Assembly: GCA_947625055.1 (NCBI GenBank)
Contig: CANQMT010000011.1
Span: 1 to 64,000 of the forward strand
DNA: 64,000 nucleotides
Reading direction: 5' to 3'
Source of the DNA: an uncultured Monoglobus sp.
GTDB taxonomy: Bacteria > Bacillota > Clostridia > Monoglobales > Monoglobaceae
The notes under the pieces were generated by a model that saw only the letters and a list, made by a program, of their open reading frames with translations, was not told the origin of the DNA and ran no database searches. This document shows positions 53,068 to 60,688 of the stretch, in pieces; position 1 is the stretch's first letter; the number at the start of each line of letters is the position of its first letter. The translations under genes and the position numbers were made by a program.

Positions 53068-53655
53068 TTAAACGCGCGGGTAACGGTCTTTGTCGGCCTC
53101 GGTGATCTCACGCATAACGCGGCACGGAACGCCGACCGCGATAACGCCCGAAGGAATGTCTTTTGTCACCACCGAGCCCGCGCCGATGACCGAGTTGTCG
53201 CCGATCGTGACGCCGCCCAAAATCGTGCAGCCCGCGCCTATCCATACGTTGCTGCCGACGGTTATCGGAAGGGCGACCTCAAGCCCTTCTTTCCTCTGAT
53301 CGGGGTCGAGAGCATGCTCCGCCGTTGTGAAGCAGCAGTTGGGCGCGATAAAAACATTGTCGCCGAACGTAATCTTGCCGCCGTCCAAAATCTGGCAGTT
53401 GCGATTGGCGAAAAAATTATCCCCGACCATCGTGTTGTATCCGTAATCGCACCAAAACGGCGCGTTCACGACCGGGCTTTCGCCCGCCTTGCCGAAAATT
53501 TGCCGAAGCAGCTTTTCCTGCGCGCCGCGGTCGGACGGGCGGAGCTTGTTAAACTCAAAACATATATCATTGCAGCGGCTGATGTCAGCCAGAATTTCCT
53601 TGTCATAATTGGCGTTGTATAAATATCCCAGCGCCGCTTTTTCTTTTTCTGTCAA
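53068..53655 (-). CDS. maltose/galactoside O-acetyltransferase family (left-handed beta-helix), TTG start
   Basis: LTEKEKAALGYLYNANYDKEIL...GDNVFIAPNCCFTTAEHALD...GVTIGDNSVIGAGSVVTKDIPSGVIAVGVPCRVMREI; SD GGAGGCGATAAA before TTG. Confidence 0.93.
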   Translation of the reverse strand: MTEKEKAALGYLYNANYDKEILADISRCNDICFEFNKLRPSDRGAQEKLLRQIFGKAGESPVVNAPFWCDYGYNTMVGDNFFANRNCQILDGGKITFGDNVFIAPNCCFTTAEHALDPDQRKEGLEVALPITVGSNVWIGAGCTILGGVTIGDNSVIGAGSVVTKDIPSGVIAVGVPCRVMREITEADKDRYPRV

Positions 53656-53791
53656 TTTTATCGCCTCCGTATCATAGACGATTATACCATAAAAATTATT
53701 TTTATTCAATATTTTCCCGGCGCAATTTTTTGCACACCGCCCGTGATATACTTATATCATAAACAAAATTTAATTCACGGGAGGAATAAAA

Positions 53792-54022
53792 ATGATGATA
53801 CTTATCGCGATAATCTATTTCGGTTATCAATTAATTAAAGAGACTAATCAGGATATAGAGATGCGGCAATGGGCGATAAGCAAAGGCTATGACTCGTACC
53901 CGTCAAACACCGGTCTCAGAGACGTCAGGACCAACAAGCCGTATGTAAGCAAACCGCGGCAAGGGCTCAATCAGCACACATGCACCCTGTCAAACGGTGA
54001 AAAAATTACATTTTATAAATAA
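53792..54022 (+). CDS. small hypothetical protein with N-terminal hydrophobic segment
   Basis: RBS GGGAGGAATAAAA and 76-aa ORF. Confidence 0.55.
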   Translation: MMILIAIIYFGYQLIKETNQDIEMRQWAISKGYDSYPSNTGLRDVRTNKPYVSKPRQGLNQHTCTLSNGEKITFYK

Positions 54023-54034
54023 AAATCTCCTATA

Positions 54035-54505
54035 TTAAAATTTTTCTTCCACTTCCGCAATATACATTCTGTGCGGCGGCTCGGCCGCATACGCGCTTGC
54101 GACAACCTCCGGCGGCATATTCGAGGTGTCGAGGTCTTGGTGATATATCTTTTTGCAAACAAACGTCGTGTGCGCCTCGTTGAACGCCACGCCGTTATTT
54201 ACTGCCTTCGGAGTGATTTTCGTAAGCGAGAGCTTGTCGCCGTCTCTGCCGGATTTCGTGCCGAGCGTTAGCAAGTCCGCGCGGTATTCCTCCGGGAAAA
54301 AGCTCAAAGTAAACCGGTCGTTATTTTCGATAAACCAGTATGTGTAACGAATAGGCTTAACGTAAACCGTGACATCAGGCTTGCCCCAAAGTGTGCCCAT
54401 GCCGCCCCAGCTTATCGTCATGGTGTTGAAGTTATCAATGCTTCCCGCCGTCAAAAGCGCCCATTCCTTGTCAAACGTACCGAATATATCTGTTTTGAAA
54501 TTCAT
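54035..54505 (-). CDS. flavin reductase-like domain protein
   Basis: FDKEWALLTAGSIDNFNTMTISWGGMGTLWGKPDVTVYVKPIRYTYWFIE. Confidence 0.88.
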   Translation of the reverse strand: MNFKTDIFGTFDKEWALLTAGSIDNFNTMTISWGGMGTLWGKPDVTVYVKPIRYTYWFIENNDRFTLSFFPEEYRADLLTLGTKSGRDGDKLSLTKITPKAVNNGVAFNEAHTTFVCKKIYHQDLDTSNMPPEVVASAYAAEPPHRMYIAEVEEKF

Positions 54506-54580
54506 CGTAGTTCCCCTTTCATATTTAAAATTTATAATCTACAGCGCGGGAATAATCGTCCCCGCAGTAATCAGCACAGC

Positions 54581-55027
54581 TCAAATGCCTAATGCTTTTT
54601 CCATACGAACGCATCGGAATGTTTCGCCCTCTATAAAAGGTTCGCCGCATTCTTTATAACCGATCAATCGATAAAAAGGCACCTTATTATCGCGGCTTTC
54701 AAGAATTGCTTTTTGATACCCCAACTCCTGTGCCCACTTCTCACATTCCCGTATAACTCTTGTCCCGATCCCCCGATGCCTGTATTCCGGCAGAACAACC
54801 ACTCTGCCGATCATAATGCTTTTGCTGTCAAGCCGGTACATCCGCGCGGTCGCTATTGGAAAATCATTATCAAGAATGACTATATATTTTGTTTCCGGAG
54901 TATCGTGTTCATCAAACTCCTGCCGAAGTGTTATATGGTGCTTCTTTGCCATTGCCTGTATTCTGACGTAATATGCTCCGGCTCGCTGCCATTCTTCTAC
55001 CGCTCTGATAATTTCCATTGGTATCAC
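54581..55027 (-). CDS. GNAT-family N-acetyltransferase
   Basis: IGRVVVLPEYRHRGIGTRVIRECEKWAQELGYQKAILESRDNKVPFYRLIGYKECGEPF. Confidence 0.88.
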   Translation of the reverse strand: MIPMEIIRAVEEWQRAGAYYVRIQAMAKKHHITLRQEFDEHDTPETKYIVILDNDFPIATARMYRLDSKSIMIGRVVVLPEYRHRGIGTRVIRECEKWAQELGYQKAILESRDNKVPFYRLIGYKECGEPFIEGETFRCVRMEKALGI

Positions 55028-55093
55028 CTTCTTAGCTTTCAGAAGTATCTGCCGTTGATTTACCGTTTGTATACTCCCGATTTGTTTATCTCG

Positions 55094-55177
55094 ATATACA
55101 TTCTGTGCGGCGGCTCGGAGTGATTTTCGTAAGCGCGGGCTTGTCGCCGTCTCTGCCGGATTTCGTGCCGAGCGTTA
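55094..55177 (-). pseudogene. internally deleted fragment of the flavin reductase gene
   Basis: 55094-55118 identical to 54060-54084; 55115-55177 ~ 54208-54270 with 2 differences. Confidence 0.85.
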
Positions 55178-55199
55178 TAACCACATATTTTTCCTCCGT

Positions 55200-55847
55200 T
55201 TATTTACCTGCGATTCTCTTGCCCATTTCATACGCGCGGTTTAAATCGATCGGGAACTGCTTATCGCGCTGCTCCGCCTTATGCTTCTCGTCAAACATTC
55301 CCGCGTAATATTTTGAATAATCGGTAAACTGATATGTATCGCAGGAGTAAAGCGTCTCGCAACTGCCGAGGAACATTCCGAGCATTTTGCCGTAGCCCTC
55401 GAAGCGCGACAGAAACGGACTCTTTTGCAGATTTTCCTCGGATATGTTCATCGTCATAATAAGTCCGCATTCCTTCTTTTTCTTTAGCAGCTTCGCGCCG
55501 TCGTTTTCATAGTGCATGGTCGGGAAAAACAGTCTGTTAAGAAACGCGATCGTCTCTCCCGTCAGGTTTCCGTAGTATATCGGCGAGCCGATAATAAGCC
55601 CGTCCGCGTCCATTATTTTTTCATAAACCGGTTTCGCATCGTCATTAAAAGCACATATTCCGTCGGTCGTATTTCCGCGCAGCTTGCAGGCAAAGCAGCT
55701 TCGGCAATCCTTGAAATCGAGGTCAAATAAATGGATAAGCTCCGTTTGAGCGCCAGTTTCCATCGCGCCGCGCTCCGCTTCCGCGAGCAGCTTATGCGTG
55801 TTCCAGTTTTTTCGCGGGCTTCCGTTAATGAGTATTACTTTTTTCAT
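55200..55847 (-). CDS. NADPH-dependent FMN reductase / flavodoxin family protein
   Basis: VILINGSPRKNWNTHKLLAEAERGA, CRSCFACK, DGLIIGSPIYYGNLTG. Confidence 0.92.
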   Translation of the reverse strand: MKKVILINGSPRKNWNTHKLLAEAERGAMETGAQTELIHLFDLDFKDCRSCFACKLRGNTTDGICAFNDDAKPVYEKIMDADGLIIGSPIYYGNLTGETIAFLNRLFFPTMHYENDGAKLLKKKKECGLIMTMNISEENLQKSPFLSRFEGYGKMLGMFLGSCETLYSCDTYQFTDYSKYYAGMFDEKHKAEQRDKQFPIDLNRAYEMGKRIAGK

Positions 55848-56108
55848 CGCTGTTTCTCCTTTCTTTTTTTATTTTACCACTTTTTTCAATCAGGTTCAAT
55901 AGCAATATAAAATTGAGCACAAATTTTCCGAGATCCTTTGTTTTCTCTTCCCAAACCGCAAATTCATACTTCGTCGTATCAAACCGCTTTACAGTTTCCT
56001 TTTCAAGCTCCTTTATTGCGTTCGATTGTCCACTTTCGGAAAAAGCTCGCAGAATTCCTCGAATAATTCTGTAATTCTGTTTTTAAACAGCTTATTGTAG
56101 GGATAATA

Positions 56109-56288
56109 CGCAAGAAATCCGTGACGCATTTCATTTCGGGGCTTGCCGAGGGCGTTGACACATGTGCGGCGGAAATCGTGCTTGAAATAAAAGCCGGGCA
56201 TCCGAATATCACGTTAGAGGCGGCTATCCCCTGCGAAAATCAAACCGCAAACTGGAACGCCAAAAGCAAGGAACGGCTTAATATCTAA
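56109..56288 (+). pseudogene. fragment of a DUF1273/YpsA-type SLOG protein
   Basis: reading frame VTHFISGLAEGVDTCAAEIVLEIKAGHPNITLEAAIPCENQTANWNAKSKERLNI*. Confidence 0.7.
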
Positions 56289-56382
56289 AATTCTCGCAAA
56301 ACATTGTAGTTTTGCGAAAGACAAAAACTTATAAGTATTATTCTTCATATACAAAAAATTATTCAAAAGGAGGACTGTTATA

Positions 56383-57717
56383 ATGAAGGAAAGATTACAA
56401 AATTCTTTAAAATCCGGTAAGTCGGGGGTCAGACTTCTATCAATTAAAGACGGTATTCTAAGATTTGGAATAGAAGGCCAAGTTAATACAAATGCTGCTC
56501 CGGAAATTGAAACCGATATAAATGAAATACTCGCAGCCAATAAATTCGATTTGCTAATTTTGGATTTTAATGATCTTGAGTATATCTCCAGTGTTGGAAT
56601 TCGTATCATATTAAAGCTCCTAAAGACTTATGGTGAGCTGAGAATTGAGAATACGTCGCCGGACGTTTATGAAGTCTTAGATATGACAGGAATGACAACT
56701 TTGATTCCTACATCAAAGAAAATGGGAGAATTTTCTGTTGAATCTGAGAAAATGAGAGAATTTTCTGTTGACGGACTTGAAATAATAGGAGCCGGCTTTC
56801 ACGGAACTGTTTATCGTCTTGACGATGAAACAATACTTAAAGTCATCGACGAAACGATTCCACTCGAAAATATTCAGAAAGAAAAAGATACTTCTCAAAA
56901 AGCTTTTATTTTAGGTATTCCTACAGCTATTTCTTATGATGTAGTCAAAGTAGGTAATCACTATGGGATTATCTATGAATTGTTAAATTCTCAATCATAT
57001 ATGAATAAACTTCGGGAGAATCAGGATAAAATAAAAGAACTGGGAAAAGAACTCGGTAAATTTACTCGCCTCATCAACAATACAGTTATTGATGATACTT
57101 TTGATGATATAAAACAATTAGAATTAGCTAAAATTGATCGTGCTAAAGAAATCCTTGATGAAGATGATTATAAAATGATACGACATCTTTTTGAAGTGAT
57201 ACCTGAATCAAATACTTTTGTTCATGGTGATCTCCATCCCGGAAATGTATTGGTTCAGAATGATGGGTCATTATTTTTAGATATGGCATTTTCAGGAAAT
57301 TCAGCTTCAGGATACGGTCATCCGATTTTTGATCTTATATCGTTCACTCAACCTGTTATAGGGGCGGTGGAAGATCATCCGGAAGAAGATTTTGTATCTG
57401 AATTTAATGGACTGACTAAAAAGCAGAATTATGAACTTTTGAATGCTTATTTAAAAGGCTATTTTGATACAAAGGATGAAGCGTATATTGAAAAGGTTAA
57501 AGAAGAAATCCTGCTCCGTGCAAGAGCGATGAAGGCTATTGATCTTAAGTGGAGCGCTATTATGCTTCAAAATCAAGAATCCGCTATAGTAGACGGGGAT
57601 GATAAAAGAAAAATTATTCGTGATTTGGGTATTGAAAAACTGTTTAACAACGTAGAAACTGCGTTTCAAAGGATCAGAGCCACCCTTGAAAATAAAGAGG
57701 ATGAATTTTTCTTTTAA
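56383..57717 (+). CDS. STAS domain fused to an aminoglycoside-phosphotransferase-like kinase
   Basis: STAS: LLILDFNDLEYISSVGIRIILKLLKTYG; kinase: TFVHGDLHPGNVLVQNDGSLFLDMAFSG. Confidence 0.88.
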   Translation: MKERLQNSLKSGKSGVRLLSIKDGILRFGIEGQVNTNAAPEIETDINEILAANKFDLLILDFNDLEYISSVGIRIILKLLKTYGELRIENTSPDVYEVLDMTGMTTLIPTSKKMGEFSVESEKMREFSVDGLEIIGAGFHGTVYRLDDETILKVIDETIPLENIQKEKDTSQKAFILGIPTAISYDVVKVGNHYGIIYELLNSQSYMNKLRENQDKIKELGKELGKFTRLINNTVIDDTFDDIKQLELAKIDRAKEILDEDDYKMIRHLFEVIPESNTFVHGDLHPGNVLVQNDGSLFLDMAFSGNSASGYGHPIFDLISFTQPVIGAVEDHPEEDFVSEFNGLTKKQNYELLNAYLKGYFDTKDEAYIEKVKEEILLRARAMKAIDLKWSAIMLQNQESAIVDGDDKRKIIRDLGIEKLFNNVETAFQRIRATLENKEDEFFF

Positions 57718-57771
57718 ACTTTCCGGTCGTAATTCTTAATTCAAGAATGAAACTGCAGTTTCTATTGAGAA

Positions 57772-57931
57772 AGAATATGATGAAAAGCCTATTGATATAA
57801 AAATGCTCACGAATGGTCAGTGTGAATTTAATATTATTTCTGACGATGAATATATTTCAGGCATAAAAATATTTATATGGAATGAGCTTAACGGTATGAT
57901 GCCGTTGGCGGAACCATATATTATCACCTGA
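57772..57931 (+). pseudogene. C-terminal fragment of an exported/surface-type protein
   Basis: reading frame EYDEKPIDIKMLTNGQCEFNIISDDEYISGIKIFIWNELNGMMPLAEPYIIT*, no start. Confidence 0.45.
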
Positions 57932-58174
57932 TCAGTGTAAAATCTAAAAAGAGTTATAATAAAAGAATCGGTATGCGCGCTGCAAAGCGCGGTTATAGAC
58001 AAAATCGTGCGCGGGACCGAGCCGCAGACGCTAATATAAATTTATACCGACGCTCGAATATATCACGGCCCTTGACGCTATGAACATATAGGCGTCAAAG
58101 GGCTGTTTTATATGTCGTATACCCTAATCGTTATCCTCTCACAAAGCCGCCGCTGTATTCCGCGTTGATCTCCG

Positions 58175-59551
58175 TTATTTCCTTCTCTCCATTTTAAATG
58201 TAACCTTTTTTAAGTCCGTCCAAAACGGCACAAACACACATAACGCCGTAACCATCGCCGTAAAATCCGCCATGGGAGTTGCCCACGCTATGCCGTTTAC
58301 ACCGATCAGGCGGTTCATCAAAAACATCAGCGGAACATCGAGGCAGCCCTTCCTGAGAAGTGATAATATCAGCGGCGCGACCTTTTTTCCGACCGACTGA
58401 AAAAGCGTTATGATAATCATCGTTACGGAAATGCACGGTCCGGTTATGCAGATAATACGCTGGAATGTGCTGCCGTATTCAACGGTAAGCGGGTCGTTTA
58501 TAAACGCTTTTACGACAGGTCCGGCGCACAGCAGCAAAAACGCCGTGCCGGCGAGCGCGATAATGAGGCTGTAGGCAAACGTCGTCTTTACCGCCGACAT
58601 CATACGCTTGAAATTTTTTGCGGAATAGTTGTAGCCGATAAGCGGTATAACGCCCTGTGACATTCCCGTCGCGATGGCATACGTCAGCATATCTACCTTT
58701 TTCGCTATTCCTATGCCCGCGACGGCTTCGTTGCAGTAGGACACCATAAGGCGGTTCATGCAGATGTTTGAAAATACGCCCATTATATTCATAATACTGC
58801 TCGGAAGCCCGACCATCAGCACCTCAAACGGAATTTTCATTCCGAGCGTGTAATGCGCGGGATTTAAGGTGAGGACGGTGCTGCTGCGTTTCTTTATGAT
58901 CAGCGCGATAAAATAAACTGTCGCGGTGAGGTTTGAGAGCATCGTGGCGATTGCGGCTCCCGTTATTTCAAGCTTGAAAAGTGAAATAAAAATCGGATCA
59001 AGAATAATATTTAATATTCCGCCCATTGTCATGCCGAAGCTCGCCTGCTTTGCATAGCCCTCCGAGCGCACGAGATGTGCAAGCGCGGCGTTCAATACCG
59101 TCGGCGCAGCGCCTATCGTGATTGCCCAGAATATGTATTGACTGCAAAATTCGTATGTGTCTTTATTAGCTCCGACAGCCGGGAGAATGGCGCTTTTAAG
59201 CAAAAACACAACAACGCCGTACAGAACCGCCGCCATTCCGGCCGTCCACACGCTGAAGGCGCAGGCTCTTTTCGCCTTGTCGCTGTTGCCCATGCCCAGC
59301 GAGCGCGATATAAGACTTGAACCGCCTATGCCGAAAAGATTTGCCATACCCGTGAGCAGAACGAACAGCGGCATACACAGCGACGCTGCCGCGACCTGAT
59401 TCGGGTCGCCTATCTGTCCGATGAAAAACGTGTCAGCCATATTGTAAACGACCGTGATAAGCTGGCTTATTACAGTCGGCACAACCAATGAAATTACAGC
59501 TTTATTTATCGGTGTATTTTCAAATAAACCCTTGTTGGTTTCCATGCTCAA
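58175..59551 (-). CDS. MATE-family efflux transporter
   Basis: 12-TM; NTPINKAVISLVVPTVISQLITVVYNMADTFFIGQIGDPNQVAAASLCMPLF. Confidence 0.95.
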   Translation of the reverse strand: MSMETNKGLFENTPINKAVISLVVPTVISQLITVVYNMADTFFIGQIGDPNQVAAASLCMPLFVLLTGMANLFGIGGSSLISRSLGMGNSDKAKRACAFSVWTAGMAAVLYGVVVFLLKSAILPAVGANKDTYEFCSQYIFWAITIGAAPTVLNAALAHLVRSEGYAKQASFGMTMGGILNIILDPIFISLFKLEITGAAIATMLSNLTATVYFIALIIKKRSSTVLTLNPAHYTLGMKIPFEVLMVGLPSSIMNIMGVFSNICMNRLMVSYCNEAVAGIGIAKKVDMLTYAIATGMSQGVIPLIGYNYSAKNFKRMMSAVKTTFAYSLIIALAGTAFLLLCAGPVVKAFINDPLTVEYGSTFQRIICITGPCISVTMIIITLFQSVGKKVAPLILSLLRKGCLDVPLMFLMNRLIGVNGIAWATPMADFTAMVTALCVFVPFWTDLKKVTFKMERRK

Positions 59552-59991
59552 CTCTCCTTTGTAATGTTGTCAAGCGCTTTTTGTAAAAGTTTATTAAAGG
59601 TTTCTATTTCATTATCCGTCATGCCGCTCACGAGCTGCGCTTCAACTTCGGCGGCGGTCTGCCTTAATTTGCTATCCAGCTTCAGTCCTTTTTTTGTCGG
59701 CAGAATTACGCTTTTTCTGTTGTCGTTATCCATAACGCGGCGCGCGATTAAATCCTTGCATTCAAGCCTTTTTATAATGCCCGCGACGGTCGACTGCGAC
59801 AGACGCAGGCTTTCCATAATATCTGCCGCTGTGATTTCACGGTCATGATGATTTTTCAGAATATAACGTATCGCCTCGCTTTGCGACGAGGTTAAATCCA
59901 TAAACTGCGTTCTTTTGTTTTTAAGCTTTGTCACCGCGTTGCCGAGAAGCCCTATTTTGCTTGTCGTGCGAAATTGTGAATTGTCTATCAT
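59548..59991 (-). CDS. MarR-family transcriptional regulator
   Basis: LTSSQSEAIRYILKNHHDREITAADIMESLRLSQSTVAGIIKRLECKDLIARRVMDNDNRKSVILPTKKG. Confidence 0.93.
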   Translation of the reverse strand: MIDNSQFRTTSKIGLLGNAVTKLKNKRTQFMDLTSSQSEAIRYILKNHHDREITAADIMESLRLSQSTVAGIIKRLECKDLIARRVMDNDNRKSVILPTKKGLKLDSKLRQTAAEVEAQLVSGMTDNEIETFNKLLQKALDNITKES

Positions 59992-60018
59992 TGCCCTGTT
60001 CCCCCCGCAAAGTAAATT

Positions 60019-60077
60019 ATATCGCTTGCGATTCATCGCATGCGATATATTATATCATGTATATGTAAGCATGTCAA
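60019..60077 (-). promoter_or_regulatory. marR promoter (TTGACA-17-TATAAT) with adjacent 30-bp MarR operator
   Basis: ATATCGCTTGCGAT-tc-ATCGCATGCGATAT (60019-60048). Confidence 0.75.
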
Positions 60078-60122
60078 GCTTTTATAAGATATATAAATCT
60101 TAGTCAAAACGGATTTTCGGGA

Positions 60123-60167
60123 AAAACAAAACCCCCGAAACGCCGTAAAATCGGACGTTCCGAGGGA
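60123..60167 (-). terminator. terminator-like hairpin on the minus strand downstream of an orphan 60.2-60.33 kb transcript region
   Basis: CCCTCGGAACGTCCGATTTTACGGCGTTTCGGGGG then TTTTGTTTTT on the minus strand. Confidence 0.55.
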
Positions 60168-60374
60168 TGTCGTCTGGTACACCGACCGCATCGGCAAGCG
60201 AACTCATCACCCTAGGCTGCACCATCGGCATAATTATACATCTTAGACAGTAAGGCAGCAAGTTGCCGTCCGTCGACAGATGAATCCGACAACTCGACGA
60301 CTCGCAAAAAGTCGTGTTTAAGTAATATTTTCATGAACAATTTTTTGTACATGAAACGTGCTATAATAAAATCA

Positions 60375-60423
60375 AACACGGCGCATAAACCGTGTTGACA
60401 TTTTGACGCGACTGCGATATAAT
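60375..60423 (+). promoter_or_regulatory. promoter of the mini-CRISPR (TTGACA 60395-60400, 17-nt spacer, TATAAT 60418-60423) with overlapping inverted repeat
   Basis: AACACGG-N8-CCGTGTT at 60375-60396 overlaps the -35. Confidence 0.85.
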
Positions 60424-60448
60424 ATAATTGTTCCTTTTTAAAGGATCA

Positions 60449-60538
60449 GCCGCACTTCAAAAATAGTGCGTGAGTTGAAATTTTAGAAATTATTATGTTG
60501 TTGTCGCGTCTCCGTAAAGGGGACGCGTGAGTTTTTAT
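60449..60538 (+). CRISPR. degenerate mini-CRISPR (psi-repeat / 21-nt spacer / psi-repeat), putative Cas-regulating crRNA-like RNA
   Basis: psiR1 GCCGCACTTCAAAAATAGTGCGTGAGTTGAAAT (60449-60481), spacer TTTAGAAATTATTATGTTGTT (60482-60502), psiR2 GTCGCGTCTCCGTAAAGGGGACGCGTGAGTTTTTAT (60503-60538). Confidence 0.8.
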
Positions 60539-60612
60539 TTCACGTTATTTATCAAAAAAACAGCCCTGCGGAAAATAAAAAGCGGAATAACAAAAAATTT
60601 TTAAAAAAAGAC

Positions 60613-60641
60613 TTGACATAATATAACATCTATGCTATTAT
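60613..60641 (+). promoter_or_regulatory. cas operon promoter TTGACA-17-TATTAT
   Basis: read directly, 48 nt upstream of cas3 ATG. Confidence 0.85.
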
Positions 60642-60654
60642 CAATTTACACGTT

Positions 60655-60674
60655 ACATATTAATTTCTAAAGAG
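60655..60674 (-). promoter_or_regulatory. putative self-target of the mini-CRISPR spacer in the cas3 5' leader, with CTC PAM
   Basis: minus strand CTC-TTTAGAAATTAATATGT vs spacer TTTAGAAATTATTATGT (16/17). Confidence 0.8.
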
Positions 60675-60688
60675 GTGATAAACAAACA

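Noticed and set aside
56003-56212. Minus-strand 62-69 aa ORFs
   Set aside because: Antisense to the DUF1273-like fragment on the plus strand, which has the recognisable motif.
60100-60207. 35-aa minus-strand ORF MSSLADAVGVPDDIPRNVRFYGVSGVLFFPKIRFD as a gene
   Set aside because: It runs through a terminator hairpin and T-tract; more likely non-coding.
60449-60538. Degenerate repeats as a simple dying remnant of the main CRISPR array
   Set aside because: A dedicated consensus promoter, shortened spacer, and 16/17 match plus PAM to the adjacent cas3 leader are not expected from random decay; kept as a regulatory candidate instead.
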